DNA of 64,000 bases from an uncultured Saprospiraceae bacterium (GCA_937872385.1 CALMSO010000061.1:21953-85952); one strand, 5' to 3'; positions 7,521 through 17,742 are shown, numbered from the stretch's first letter. Notes: a model not told the origin generated them from the letters alone. Made by a program: numbers and translations.

Positions 7521-7661
7521 CGTGAAGCTACACTTTTTTTGTAAAAAAAATGCCCATGATGCCATTATTGCCAAATATAAGTTTTTTTATTAAAATATGA
7601 AAGTCTGATTTTCAGTATTTTAAAATTAAGAAATGCCTTAATTCAAACAATTGGCAACGCC

Positions 7662-9086
7662 CTAATTTTTTTGCACCTTCCGAATCAGGGTTTTGGGCCC
7701 GTGCTGTATCTGCAAATAATAAGTGCCCGCCGGGAAGCCGCCCAGGGAAATTTCGTGTACTAATTTTCGGGGCCCGATGCGCTCTTCCGTATTGCGCAGG
7801 ATGCGGCCGTAGGCGTCGAAGAGGCGCAGTTGGTAAAGTCCGGGCTTTTCTACCTCCATTTCAATACGAATAGAATTGTCTGTAGGATTGGGCGCGATGA
7901 CTAACTTTTTCACCGGCAGCGTTTCACTCGTAGCCGTGGCTATATTGGCATCGGTCAGCCGGAAAATTTTCCCGGAGTTCAGCCCTGCAAGGTACAATTC
8001 GCCAGTATGGTCTTCGCCAAAAGCGACAAAATCAAAAGTGCCGGCGTTGAGCCATTCCGTGTTGATCCAACTGTCTTCGCCCTCGGGGCGGAGCGACCAA
8101 ACGCGGCCCGAGCAGTAATCCGCATAGAAATAACGCCCTGCAAAAGCCGGATACCGGCTACCCCGATACACATATCCGCCCGTGACCGAGCAGCCCATGC
8201 CGTTGGGCCCCTGATTGGGATACACCAATACCGGGAAAGTAAAGTTTTCTGGGGGCGCGCAGCCAGCCGTATTGAAAGTTGCATTACCTTCGTAGCAGCG
8301 CCAGCCATAGTTTTCGCCGCCCTTGCTGTTGGCGGGTTGTATATTGATTTCTTCCCATGAGTTTTGCCCAACGTCGGCTATCCACATATCGCCGGTAAGG
8401 CGGTCGAAGCTGAAGCGCCAAGGGTTGCGCAGCCCGATTGCCCAGATTTCGTCACGCGTTGTAGCATCATTTACAAAAGGATTATCTTCCGGAATGGCGT
8501 AGGGCGTGCCATTGTCCACATCAATGCGGAGCATTTTGCCCAGTAGAGATTGCCGATTTTGCGAGCGGTTGCCGGGGTCGCCTCCGGAGCCGCCGTCGCC
8601 GGTAGGAATGTAGAGGTAGCCATCGGGTCCAAAAGCGATGTCGCCGGCATTATGATTGGAAAAAGGCTGCTCAATTTCCAGTAGTATTTGCTCGCTGTTG
8701 GGATCGGCCTCGTCCGGGTTATTAGCATTGACGCGAAAGCGGGAAATACGAGTGCGGCCGCCATTATTGGTAGTATAGTTGACAAAAAACCAGCCATTGT
8801 CTTTATATTGCGGATGAAAGGCCAGCCCCAGCAAGCCGCGTTCACTCTCGGCAGAGCGCACCCGCGTTATGATGTCGAGAAATGGCTTGGTTTGCGCTTG
8901 GCCATCGCTATTGAGGATGCGAATAACGCCGCGTTTTTCTACAACGAAAAGGCGCTCGTCGCCGGCGTTGCTGATGCTCACCGGGCGATTAAAGCCAGTG
9001 GCAAATTCTTCGAGCCGAAGGTCAGGCTGAGCGTATAAATTGTTGATTATGAGCGTAGTGAACAAGGCTATGAGTAGTCGTGTCAT
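7662..9086 (-). CDS. Secreted PQQ-type sugar (sorbosone/glucose) dehydrogenase with T9SS sorting domain
   Basis: About 474 residues from the Met at 9086, chosen because it opens a clear signal peptide (MTRLLIALFTTLIINNLYAQ). The body is a six-bladed propeller of the soluble aldose/sorbosone dehydrogenase (HHIP-like) family. Motifs include RGLLGLAFHPQY, FGPDGYLYIPTGDGGSGGDP and IWAIGLRNPWRFSFD. These proteins oxidise sugars using pyrroloquinoline quinone, though not all members bind PQQ. The last ~80 residues are a type IX secretion sorting domain (APNPTDNSIRI to the end), so it should be exported across the outer membrane. It is transcribed divergently from the HD-domain gene. Confidence 0.9.
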   Translation of the reverse strand: MTRLLIALFTTLIINNLYAQPDLRLEEFATGFNRPVSISNAGDERLFVVEKRGVIRILNSDGQAQTKPFLDIITRVRSAESERGLLGLAFHPQYKDNGWFFVNYTTNNGGRTRISRFRVNANNPDEADPNSEQILLEIEQPFSNHNAGDIAFGPDGYLYIPTGDGGSGGDPGNRSQNRQSLLGKMLRIDVDNGTPYAIPEDNPFVNDATTRDEIWAIGLRNPWRFSFDRLTGDMWIADVGQNSWEEINIQPANSKGGENYGWRCYEGNATFNTAGCAPPENFTFPVLVYPNQGPNGMGCSVTGGYVYRGSRYPAFAGRYFYADYCSGRVWSLRPEGEDSWINTEWLNAGTFDFVAFGEDHTGELYLAGLNSGKIFRLTDANIATATSETLPVKKLVIAPNPTDNSIRIEMEVEKPGLYQLRLFDAYGRILRNTEERIGPRKLVHEISLGGFPAGTYYLQIQHGPKTLIRKVQKN

Positions 9087-9209
9087 AAGGCTTTTTTTAG
9101 TTTTTGAATTTGTATAATGGTGCAAACGCTTTACTTTGCCAGTACATGTATGCTGCAAAACGTTGCGTTGTACAGTATTTTCAATAAAATAACAACCGAA
9201 TCGCAGGAA

Positions 9210-9758
9210 ATGTTAACGAAAGAATCTGCTTATCAAATATTGTACGAAATGACCGAGTCGCCCTCTTTATTGCGGCACGCCCGCAGCGTTTCAATTGTCA
9301 TGGAGGCCTTGGCCCGGCATTTCGGGGAAAACGAGGAACAATATGCCATCACTGGGCTGCTGCACGATGCCGATTACGAAAAATACCCCGACCAGCACCC
9401 TGCGGTAGTGGTGGCCCGCCTCGAAGCGCTTGGCGAAACGGCCATTGCGCACGCTATCAAAGGACATTATACGCGCTGGAACGTGCCGCGCCAGTCGCTG
9501 CTGGACAAGTGTATTGTGGCTGCCGACGAGCTTACCGGTTTTATCGTTGCGGCAGCGCTTATCCGACCGGGGCGCTTGGAGGGCATGGACGCCCGCTCGG
9601 TGCTAAAAAAATTGAAAACCAAAAATTTTGCCGCTACCGTTGACCGGGAGGAGGTGCAAAAAGGTGCCGATTTACTGGGCTGGCCACTGCCGGAGCTAAT
9701 TGAATTTATCATTCCTGTACTGCACGCGCACCGCGAAGCATTAGAGCTGACGGGTTGA
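9210..9758 (+). CDS. HD-domain phosphohydrolase-like protein
   Basis: About 182 residues from the ATG at 9210, which follows GCAGGAAA; an open frame from 9117 is possible but encodes an unlikely extension. The HD metal-binding pattern is clear: an upstream His in RHARSV, then GLLHDADYEKY, and a later His in HAIKGHY. The protein resembles the small HDIG-type hydrolases often annotated as 'HD domain-containing protein'. The substrate (nucleotide or phosphoester) is not known. It appears to be a single gene, with a strong terminator hairpin about 130 bp downstream. Confidence 0.85.
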   Translation: MLTKESAYQILYEMTESPSLLRHARSVSIVMEALARHFGENEEQYAITGLLHDADYEKYPDQHPAVVVARLEALGETAIAHAIKGHYTRWNVPRQSLLDKCIVAADELTGFIVAAALIRPGRLEGMDARSVLKKLKTKNFAATVDREEVQKGADLLGWPLPELIEFIIPVLHAHREALELTG

Positions 9759-10072
9759 TTGGACTGTTTCACAAAAGAAATTTCAATTTTTTTGCAAAAA
9801 AATGGACTGCCTGGGCAACGTTTTGCATACTCAAGGTATCTACCCAATATAGACTTGATAATACACCATGTTTTCCTTCATATAGCAAAGTCGCTGGTCT
9901 CCGGAATTAGCGACTTTCTTTTTTCCTGCCAATAATTTTTTTACAACAGATAGGGGAGCTGCTGCCGCTTTCGCATCCTGTTTCTGAAATTATATCACCC
10001 GAAAAAATACCCCACATGCGTGAATATTACACGATTTGAAACCGTGTTTTATTAACCAATTAGAAAACAATT
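9759..10072. other. Intergenic region with one terminator
   Basis: Besides the hairpin at 9887-9919 I see only AT-rich sequence. There is a five-codon open frame at 9869 (ATGTTTTCC, ending TAG) just before the hairpin, which is probably chance. There is no clear promoter box for the downstream SDR gene. Confidence 0.5.
9887..9922 (+). terminator. Rho-independent terminator after the HD-domain gene
   Basis: Inverted repeat AAAGTCGCT / AGCGACTTT, nine base pairs with a 13-nt loop, followed by CTTTTTT. It is about 130 nt downstream of the HD gene stop, so it is either the 3' end of that transcript or of a short independent RNA. Confidence 0.7.
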
Positions 10073-10879
10073 ATGCAAAAATCACCCGTTTTCACCATCA
10101 TCACTGGCGCCAGTCAGGGGCTGGGCAGCGTATTGGCTATTGAATGTGCTCGTCGCGGCCGACACCTTATTTTGCTGGCTTTGCCCGATGAAGGGCTTCC
10201 CGACCTGGCTGCTCGACTTACCGCCGATTATGGCATCCAAGCCTTTTATTATGAGACCAATCTTGCACACGAAGGCACCCCGCAGGCTTTTTACGAGTGG
10301 GTTATCGAGCAGAATCTGCCGGTGTGTACCCTCATCAACAATGCTGGCATCGGCGGCACCTTGCGCTTTACACAGGCTACACCCGCGTATTTGGACAACA
10401 TCATTCTGCTGAACATCCGCGCCCTGGCCTTGCTTACCCGCTTGTTTGTGCCTTTATTGCAAATGCAACCGACGGCTCATATTCTCAATATTTCAAGTAT
10501 GGCTGCCTTCAGTCCCATTCCTTTCAAGACGGTGTATCCGGCATCCAAAGCCTTTGTCTATTCCTTTTCGATGGGCTTACGCGAAGAATTGCGCGATAGC
10601 TCGGTGCGCGTAAGTGTACTGCATCCTGGGCCAATGGCCACCACCGCCGATAACACAGCGCGCATCCAACGGCATAGTGCTTTGGCTCAACACAGTGCCT
10701 TGTCGGTAGAACAAGTAGCCGCAACTGCACTCAAGGGCATGGAGCAAGGTAAGGGACTTATAATTCCTGGCTGGCTCAACAAGATCAGCTATCGTCTGAT
10801 GGGCATGGTGCCGCACAACTTGCAAGTACCGATTCTAAGGCGCATCTTTACCAAAGAATTACCTCTGTACCATGTATAA
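10073..10879 (+). CDS. Short-chain dehydrogenase/reductase (SDR)
   Basis: 268 residues of classical SDR fold. The cofactor motif is TGASQGLG (17-24), followed by NNAG and the catalytic set Ser in ISSMAAF with YPASK (Tyr and Lys). It resembles the DltE/YqjQ-like SDRs annotated as NAD(P)-dependent oxidoreductases of unknown substrate. Its stop overlaps the start of the next gene by 8 nt, so the two are translationally coupled. The pairing with an NAD-dependent epimerase/dehydratase suggests successive steps on a lipid, sterol-like or polyketide substrate, but this is only an inference. Confidence 0.9.
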   Translation: MQKSPVFTIITGASQGLGSVLAIECARRGRHLILLALPDEGLPDLAARLTADYGIQAFYYETNLAHEGTPQAFYEWVIEQNLPVCTLINNAGIGGTLRFTQATPAYLDNIILLNIRALALLTRLFVPLLQMQPTAHILNISSMAAFSPIPFKTVYPASKAFVYSFSMGLREELRDSSVRVSVLHPGPMATTADNTARIQRHSALAQHSALSVEQVAATALKGMEQGKGLIIPGWLNKISYRLMGMVPHNLQVPILRRIFTKELPLYHV

Positions 10880-11864
10880 GAATCGAATATTGGTAACCGG
10901 TGCAACCGGGCTGTTGGGCAGCAATGTCGTCGCCATGCTCAATCGGCGCGGCTACCGCGTGCGTGTGCTCCTACGAAGCTCCAGCAGCACCATAGCCTTG
11001 CAGGGCTTGGAGTACGAATCGCATTACGGCGATATTACTGACGCAGCATCGGTGTGCGCAGCGGCGCAGGGCTGCGTGGCTATTATTCATGCAGCAGCCA
11101 ACACCACCCAATGGGGTGCGAATATGCAAGCCCATGATGCCGTGAATGTGGTTGGTACTCGTAATGTAATAACCGCCTGCAAGCAAGCATCGGTCGAGCG
11201 ATTGATTCACGTCAGTACGGCGAATACCTTCCCGCCGGGCAGCCTGCAACAACCGGGTGATGAATCTGGCGTGTTTGCGCATGGACCGGCTCCCTCGCGG
11301 TATATCGAGACCAAACGCCAAGCAGAAGCATTAGTGCTCGAAGCAGTACAAACCGAAGGGCTCCCTGCCATTATTGTCAATCCGACTTTTATCATTGGTG
11401 CCCGCGACGCCCAGCCCAGCAGTGGCAAAATGATTTTGCATTATTTGCGCGCGCCGGTAGTGCTTTGCCCGCCAGGCGGCAAGAATTTTGTACCCGTAGA
11501 AGACGCGGCCACCGCTATCGTCAATGCACTCCAATCGGGGCATTACGGTGAGCGCTACTTACTGGCGAGCGAGAATTTGAGCTATCGGGATTTCTTTCGG
11601 CTGGTAGGAGAAGCCACGGAGCGCCGCCGGCGGATAGTACCGCTTTCGCCTTGGCTGCTGAAAAGTGCCGGACGACTCGGCGACCTCGCGCAACAATTTG
11701 CACGCGACCCATTGCCGCTCAATTTTACCAATGCTACCCTGCTAACGATTGACAATTATTACACCGCTGCCAAAGCAATAACCGAACTCGATATGCCACA
11801 AACCGACCTTTCGGATGCCATTCAAACGGCTTTCCGCTGGTTTGTACAATACGACTATCTGTAA
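10872..11864 (+). CDS. NAD-dependent epimerase/dehydratase family (extended SDR)
   Basis: 330 residues. The extended-SDR dinucleotide motif is VTGATGLLGSNV (8-19), with the catalytic YIETK pattern (Tyr and Lys) near 139-143. Overall similarity is to the 3-beta-hydroxysteroid dehydrogenase / dihydroflavonol 4-reductase branch (VNPTFIIGARD, DAATAIVNAL). The start overlaps the preceding SDR gene by 8 nt. The substrate is not evident. The next gene is 164 bp downstream and unlikely to be in the same tight unit. Confidence 0.9.
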   Translation: MYKNRILVTGATGLLGSNVVAMLNRRGYRVRVLLRSSSSTIALQGLEYESHYGDITDAASVCAAAQGCVAIIHAAANTTQWGANMQAHDAVNVVGTRNVITACKQASVERLIHVSTANTFPPGSLQQPGDESGVFAHGPAPSRYIETKRQAEALVLEAVQTEGLPAIIVNPTFIIGARDAQPSSGKMILHYLRAPVVLCPPGGKNFVPVEDAATAIVNALQSGHYGERYLLASENLSYRDFFRLVGEATERRRRIVPLSPWLLKSAGRLGDLAQQFARDPLPLNFTNATLLTIDNYYTAAKAITELDMPQTDLSDAIQTAFRWFVQYDYL

Positions 11865-12028
11865 CGGAAGAGGGGGTTTTTATTTACTCAAGTTTATAAT
11901 ATCATTACATCATGTTGATTATGATGCTTTTTCTGGCTATCCGGAAAATACGGCGGCGGTATGCACGTGCGTAAAAACATTATTACATTTCATAACCTAT
12001 TTCTTGATTTTTTTTAAAAAAATCCATT

Positions 12029-12625
12029 ATGAAAAATATCCTATTAGCGTTTATGTACATCATAACGGCTACCTGCCTGTGCGCCCAGTCGGCCCAATAC
12101 GACATCTACGTTGGCAAGCGGCATACCGGTACGCTCGAAGTTACTATCCATACCGATGGAGGGGGCGACAGCAAAATTCAGCTCACTGCTCACTCCGCTG
12201 TTCTACTGATGAATATTTATACTTTTACCTCGGCAGAATATCGGAATGGACAACTCCGCAGCTCCATCAGCGAGCAAAAACTCAATGGCAAATTGCGTGA
12301 GCGCATGCGCATCCATTTGCAGGAAGGGCACTATCACATGCAAGCGGGGCAAGAAATGCGCAGCCATCAAGGGGCAATCACTTGGAGCGTAGCCATGCTG
12401 TACCAGCGCGAACCAAAGGGTATCAAACAAGTATTTTCGGAACGTTTCGGGGTGTACTGTAACCTGAAAGAGGTAGCGCCGCATCACTACGAACTGCTCA
12501 TGCCCGATGGCAAAACCACGCACTATAGCTATCGCAATGGCGTATGTGCCGAGGTACAATCCGCGCATACCATGGGTAGCATACGCATGGTGCGCATTGA
12601 CACGCCAGCAATGGCGCGCAAGTAA
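12029..12625 (+). CDS. Exported protein of unknown function, DUF6134-like
   Basis: 198 residues with an N-terminal signal peptide (MKNILLAFMYIITATCLCAQ). The mature part is beta-rich, beginning YDIYVGKRHTGTLEV, with further strands and no catalytic motif that I recognise. The pattern recalls the Bacteroidota family DUF6134 (weak recall). It is convergent with the carboxypeptidase-regulatory-like gene, 13 bp away. There is no C-terminal sorting domain, so it is probably periplasmic. Confidence 0.75.
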   Translation: MKNILLAFMYIITATCLCAQSAQYDIYVGKRHTGTLEVTIHTDGGGDSKIQLTAHSAVLLMNIYTFTSAEYRNGQLRSSISEQKLNGKLRERMRIHLQEGHYHMQAGQEMRSHQGAITWSVAMLYQREPKGIKQVFSERFGVYCNLKEVAPHHYELLMPDGKTTHYSYRNGVCAEVQSAHTMGSIRMVRIDTPAMARK

Positions 12626-12638
12626 GCTGCTTTTGAGC

Positions 12639-13274
12639 TTAATCCTTTTTCTTAAAATCGCCTTTTTTCCAAGCGTCGAAGAACTGTTTCCAGGCTACCG
12701 GGCTGAAGATGTTCATCGGTGGCTGCTGCCCAATGTAGTAATATTCGCGGGCTTGCTGCCGCATGTAGAAACTGGCATTTTCGCCCCCGTCGCGGATGAC
12801 GCCTACACTGGCACGTTCGAGGTTTTCCTTGGCTAAATTTTCCGTAGCGCGGCGCTGCAACTCCGGCGTCACATCCATTGCCAAAAACTCCAGTTTGAAA
12901 TGCTCGCGGCTGGGCCAAGGAAAGACCACCGTTTCCGGCAGGTTGTAAGCATCTTGCGTCATAAGTTGTACAATGGAGTAGCGGTCGTCATCGAGGTCTT
13001 CCGGAATTTTATACTCCACCGTTTGGTAGCCGATAGCCGAAAAAACGATTACATCGCCTTTTTCCACCACAATGGAAAAGAAGCCTTTGAAGTCAGAATA
13101 CGTACCGCGGCCCTTGTTTTTCACCAAAATATTGGTGTAAGGCACCGGATACAGTTGCTCGGTGCTACCATCTAATACCATCCCAGAAAACTGCACCAAC
13201 TCCCGGAGCTGCTGGGCGGTAGCCAACTGTGCCAACAGGAGGCAGATTGTCGTAATAAAAAGCGCTTTCCGCAT
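12639..13274 (-). CDS. Exported protein with carboxypeptidase-regulatory-like domain
   Basis: 211 residues with a signal peptide (MRKALFITTICLLLAQLATAQ). Residues ~30-110 form a CarboxypepD_reg-like beta sandwich: FSGMVLDGSTEQLYPVPYTNILVKNKGRGTYSDFKGFFSIVV, with the typical 'G.YSD..G.F.I' pattern and VFSAIGYQTVEY. The rest is charged and helical, with no recognised domain. Such proteins are common in Bacteroidota envelopes; the exact role is unknown. No TonB-dependent receptor domain is attached. Confidence 0.85.
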   Translation of the reverse strand: MRKALFITTICLLLAQLATAQQLRELVQFSGMVLDGSTEQLYPVPYTNILVKNKGRGTYSDFKGFFSIVVEKGDVIVFSAIGYQTVEYKIPEDLDDDRYSIVQLMTQDAYNLPETVVFPWPSREHFKLEFLAMDVTPELQRRATENLAKENLERASVGVIRDGGENASFYMRQQAREYYYIGQQPPMNIFSPVAWKQFFDAWKKGDFKKKD

Positions 13275-13488
13275 AGTCGTTGTACTCTTTGTGGCGAAAA
13301 TAAGGTTTTTCGTAGAAAAAAAGGCTTTGCCTTTACATTAAGACTACAACTTGCGTACAAAAGTTCGATGATGGGTTCATTTTTAACCTTTCGGCAACAA
13401 AGCGGCAAGATTTTTTCCGCATTGCTGAAACCTTTTTAGCGAAGGTACGTATCTTGGCGAGAAGAGGAGTATATGAAATTTGAATTTT

Positions 13489-16400
13489 ATGGAACAACTA
13501 CAAGCGGGATATATACTTGATTGCGTAAAAGAAACATTAGAAACAAACTACGAGCCGACAGAAGTTCAAGGACTTTTGACGCAACTTTCCTATTTTGACA
13601 TTGAGGTAAACTCAACTGCTGAACTCAAAGACTATTCAAACTTTGAACAAATTCTTTCGGTCGCTCATAACATTATTTCAAGAGGCTTGCCGACAAGACC
13701 AACTTTTTGGTTAGAAAACAAAATCTTACAAGCGTTTAACTTGACCAAAATAGATGAAAAATTACTTAACATTGGAACAATACAACACGAATTGAAAATT
13801 GAAGAAAAACTAATCCAAAAACTCTTTCGGGCATTACATATAATTGACCCAAATTTGAAAGACAACAACATTTCAAAACAAAAAATCACGACTTGGGAAA
13901 AATTGGGAAGTAAATATGAAGAAGGTTTTTTGTATGAGCAATTACCTAAATATGCTTCTCCGATATGGGTTCAGCTATTTGAAACACAACGAGAGTTAGA
14001 GAGTGTTTTGCGATTTTCAACCACAACAGAAGATGAAGTTGAAAAATACATAAATGGAACAATCAAAATATTTAACGAACAACGTTTAGATTTTTCGGTA
14101 GAGTTTCCATACAAGATTAATGAGCAAAGAGGTTTTATAGTTGAAATTGACGGAAGCCAACATAAGATAAATCCACAAAAGTTAATTGATACTGATAGGG
14201 ATAATGCCACAATAAAAGCTAAGTGGGGAAAAGCTATCAGAATACAAACTGATGAATGGAATTTTATTGAAAATAAAATAAACCCTATAAAGCAATTTGA
14301 AAGTGTACAATTTTTCAATTTCCTAAAGCAAAATTTTGAAAAACCGCTTTATTCTGAAAAGGAAGGATTGACGGCAATGGAGTTATCTCTCATTCCCTTT
14401 GCAGTAGCAAGAATTGAAAAGACACTTATCCATTTACTTTTTGAGGGCAAACTAAATGTCAGTGCAAATGAATGGAATATTGCCATCATTGAGCAAGACA
14501 TTCCTTGCGGTAATTTAGCAATAGAAGATTTTGAGGGATTGATAAACTCACTTCTGAAATTAAAAGGCGACAATGAAAAGTTACCCAAAATTAACATTTT
14601 TGTTGAAGAAAACGAAAGATTTGCTTCTGCAAATCTTCGTTCTACATCCAACATTGATAGGAGCAAGAATTACGATTTGCTGATTGATATTTCTATTCTT
14701 CAAAGAAGCGGACTAACTAACATAAATAATACAATCAATGCTGACACAAAAGTTTTAATTCGTTCGGCTCATTCACCTAAAACCGACAGAAATTTTAAAA
14801 CAACAAGTTTAATTACTTACAAACCGCTTGGGAAAAAGAATACTCAAAAGAATATTTTCATTGAGAACAAAGAGCAAGTTGAAGCATTAGAAAAGTTTGT
14901 TCAAAACATTTTTAGAAAAACAGGTTTTAGAGCAGGACAAGTTGAAATCATCAACAGAGCAATACAAGGTCTTAGCGTAATTGGTTTGTTGCCGACAGGT
15001 TCGGGTAAGTCTTTGACTTATCAACTTACAGCTTTGTTGCAACCTGGAATGACAATAATCATTGACCCGATTAAATCGTTGATGAAAGATCAGTTTGAAG
15101 GGCTTTTGAAAAACGGAATTGACGGGGCGGTTTATATCAATTCATCTCTAAATCAAAAACAGCGAAAAATTGCATTAGAAAAAATAAAAAAAGCACAAAC
15201 CATTTTTGCCTTTGTTTCCCCCGAAAGATTACAAGACAATACATTTAGAAAGGAACTTTTGGAAACAAGCAATCTAAATAATAATTATTTCAGTTATTGC
15301 GTAATTGATGAAGCGCATTGCGTTTCAGAATGGGGACACGATTTTAGAACATCATATTTGCGTTTAGGTGATAATGCTAGGAATTATTGTATTGCGAAAG
15401 ACAGAAAATATTTACCATTTTTTGCTTTGACAGCTACGGCATCATATGACGTTCTTTCAGATATACAACGTGAACTTGGTATTCCCGAAGAAACAGCAAT
15501 TGTAAGACTAGAAAAATTAGACCGCCCAGAAATTCAGTTTAAAATTATCGAAATAACGGCAGACATTAAACCTGAAAACGGATTAGGTTGGGGAAATAAA
15601 CAGGCATTAGGCGAAGCAAAACAATATCAACTAATCCAACAATTAAAAAAGATACCTGAATATTACAAAGAGTTTTCAGACACCGAAACAATAATAGAAG
15701 AAGCCAAAAAAGTGTTTAACGGCAAGGACATTCGCCTTCCAAACTATAATCCTAAAACATTCTACCAACAACAAGGCAGAGAAAGTAATGCAGGGCTAGT
15801 TTTTTGCCCACATAGAAATTGGTATTTCGGAGTAATGAATAATGCTTCAAACATTACCGACCATTTTAGTAGTCTAAAAATTGGAACTTTTTTAGGAAGT
15901 GACGGAGTAAAAGAACGGGATAATGAAAACGACAAAAGCCAATCGGCTTTTGTAAATCACGATTTGGATTTGTTGGTAGCAACTAAAGCGTTTGGAATGG
16001 GGATAGACAAACCTAATATTCGCTATGTTGTGCATTTCAATTATCCGAGTTCAATTGAAAGCTACTATCAGGAAGCAGGCCGTGGTGGTCGTGATAGAAA
16101 GTTGGCTTTAGGTTTGATTTTGTTCAACAAACAGGAAGTTACAACTTCTGAAAAAACAGAAGCCGTATCCGAAGACGGAGAAATAACGGAAGTAATTGAA
16201 GAAAGAACGGCTTCTATTGACAAAGACATTTTACAAAGTTTCCACAGGAACAATTTTAAAGGAATAGCCAAAGAAAAACGCCTATTAGCGGAACTTCTAA
16301 CGGAAATAAAGTTTCCTTCCAAACGCATAATAGACACATTTGAAGATAAGATTTTTGAAGAATTTGAAATAGAAGTTGATTTAAAAATCAAAGAAAATAA

Positions 16401-17742
16401 GGCAGGGACAAAAATAATCTATATTGACAATCCTGAATTTGGCAAACCAAATATCGGAAGCATCTATCTAAACAATCTGAAATTCTTTATTGCAACGCCT
16501 CATACAGAACTTGCAAATGAAATAGGAAACTATCTTAGAAAAGTTCTGATTTCAGAAAAACCTTCAGAAACGGAATATTTTGAATGGTTAAATCAATTTG
16601 CATATAACCAATCAAGAGTTGGAATTGAGAAATTATTAAATGACCCTGAAACAAAAAACGATTTTCAAGTAATTATACCCTTTACAAATGATGCTATTGA
16701 GAGAATTGCAAAACACTTATCAGACAATGGATTTGAGTTTACTGAAAGAATAGTAAAGGAAGCTCAAAACTTCTGTAACGATAAAGTAGAGTTTATAGAA
16801 AATCTTGAAAAGCAGTTTGACAAGTTTTTGAAAAAGAAAATCGTAATTCCTGACGCATTAAAGCCAACTATCCAAAATCTATTTATCCAAATCAGAAACG
16901 AAGAAGATACATATAAAGCTATTTACAGACTTTCAATCATTGGAGTTGTGGATGATTATACGGTTGATTACAATTCTAAAACAATATCGGCACATATAAC
17001 TAAAAAGCCTAACGGACATTATACACAAAAGCTGAAAGAGTATTTGTTGCAATATAACAGCCCCGAAAAAACAGACGAAAAATTAGAGCGTTTGCCATTT
17101 TACAAGGGTAATACTGAAATTCAAAAATGTTTGGGTTTTCTGATAAAGTTCGTTTACGAAGAAACCGCCATTCAAAGAAAAGCCGCCATTGACGCAATGG
17201 AAGAAGCTTGCGTAATCGGACTTGAAGAAAATGGAAGTCAAAAATTTAAAGAGTTTATCGATTTGTATATGAATTCAAAATACGCAAGACCTCAATATTT
17301 GCCTTCTGACACCGATAAAGGCTTGAAAGCAGATTTTTCAATCGTAGAAAAGTATATGGATTTGGTAAGGACAGACGTGGGTGAAATAAATAACTTCAAA
17401 CATTTGCGAGGCGCGACAACAAGGCTTTTAGTTCAACGTCCTGATAACTTTGTTTTTATTCTTCTTAAGTCATTTTCAGTCTTAATTATTGAAAAGGAAA
17501 ACCAAGATTTTATTGAAGAAGCACAAAACGATTTCATAAACGGATTTTTAAAAGCACGAGAAACAACAAAAGAAGATATTTATTCATTGAAACAAAAAGT
17601 GGACACGTTTAAACAAAAAATAAAAAGTTTTGACTTGGAGGCGTTAAAAAAAATCGAAGAGGTAGAAAGTGCTTTATACCTTAATTTACATTCTAATTGG
17701 CTAATAGAATTTAATGACAAATTTATAGGAAATTATGTTTGA
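13489..17742 (+). CDS. Large nuclease-RecQ-like helicase, candidate anti-phage protein
   Basis: 1417 residues from the ATG at 13489; an in-frame TTG lies at 13480. Residues ~205-260 look like a DUF559/Vsr-type PD-(D/E)XK nuclease: FIVEIDGSQHK, then TDRDNATIKAKWGKAIRI. A RecQ-family helicase core follows: FRAGQ, TGSGKS (~503), the DEAH box in DEAHCVSEWGHDFR (~606), ALTATAS, FGMGIDKPNIR and QEAGRGGRDR (~860). The last ~500 residues match nothing I know. Codons are strongly AT-rich, unlike both neighbours, which points to horizontal transfer. The stop overlaps the next gene by 8 nt. A nuclease-helicase paired with a membrane protein on an AT-rich island suggests phage or plasmid defence (inference). 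A housekeeping RecQ is unlikely, since those are ~600-700 residues. Confidence 0.88.
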   Translation: MEQLQAGYILDCVKETLETNYEPTEVQGLLTQLSYFDIEVNSTAELKDYSNFEQILSVAHNIISRGLPTRPTFWLENKILQAFNLTKIDEKLLNIGTIQHELKIEEKLIQKLFRALHIIDPNLKDNNISKQKITTWEKLGSKYEEGFLYEQLPKYASPIWVQLFETQRELESVLRFSTTTEDEVEKYINGTIKIFNEQRLDFSVEFPYKINEQRGFIVEIDGSQHKINPQKLIDTDRDNATIKAKWGKAIRIQTDEWNFIENKINPIKQFESVQFFNFLKQNFEKPLYSEKEGLTAMELSLIPFAVARIEKTLIHLLFEGKLNVSANEWNIAIIEQDIPCGNLAIEDFEGLINSLLKLKGDNEKLPKINIFVEENERFASANLRSTSNIDRSKNYDLLIDISILQRSGLTNINNTINADTKVLIRSAHSPKTDRNFKTTSLITYKPLGKKNTQKNIFIENKEQVEALEKFVQNIFRKTGFRAGQVEIINRAIQGLSVIGLLPTGSGKSLTYQLTALLQPGMTIIIDPIKSLMKDQFEGLLKNGIDGAVYINSSLNQKQRKIALEKIKKAQTIFAFVSPERLQDNTFRKELLETSNLNNNYFSYCVIDEAHCVSEWGHDFRTSYLRLGDNARNYCIAKDRKYLPFFALTATASYDVLSDIQRELGIPEETAIVRLEKLDRPEIQFKIIEITADIKPENGLGWGNKQALGEAKQYQLIQQLKKIPEYYKEFSDTETIIEEAKKVFNGKDIRLPNYNPKTFYQQQGRESNAGLVFCPHRNWYFGVMNNASNITDHFSSLKIGTFLGSDGVKERDNENDKSQSAFVNHDLDLLVATKAFGMGIDKPNIRYVVHFNYPSSIESYYQEAGRGGRDRKLALGLILFNKQEVTTSEKTEAVSEDGEITEVIEERTASIDKDILQSFHRNNFKGIAKEKRLLAELLTEIKFPSKRIIDTFEDKIFEEFEIEVDLKIKENKAGTKIIYIDNPEFGKPNIGSIYLNNLKFFIATPHTELANEIGNYLRKVLISEKPSETEYFEWLNQFAYNQSRVGIEKLLNDPETKNDFQVIIPFTNDAIERIAKHLSDNGFEFTERIVKEAQNFCNDKVEFIENLEKQFDKFLKKKIVIPDALKPTIQNLFIQIRNEEDTYKAIYRLSIIGVVDDYTVDYNSKTISAHITKKPNGHYTQKLKEYLLQYNSPEKTDEKLERLPFYKGNTEIQKCLGFLIKFVYEETAIQRKAAIDAMEEACVIGLEENGSQKFKEFIDLYMNSKYARPQYLPSDTDKGLKADFSIVEKYMDLVRTDVGEINNFKHLRGATTRLLVQRPDNFVFILLKSFSVLIIEKENQDFIEEAQNDFINGFLKARETTKEDIYSLKQKVDTFKQKIKSFDLEALKKIEEVESALYLNLHSNWLIEFNDKFIGNYV

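Noticed and set aside
9869..9922. A five-codon frame followed by a terminator, looking like a leader peptide for the downstream SDR gene.
   Set aside because: No biased codons, no antiterminator pairing and no promoter. The hairpin is better read as the end of the HD-domain transcript.
13473..13520. A 15-codon frame after AGAGGAG just before the helicase gene.
   Set aside because: It overlaps the helicase start in another frame, has no regulatory-looking codons and no terminator. The Shine-Dalgarno-like sequence is probably chance in this phylum.
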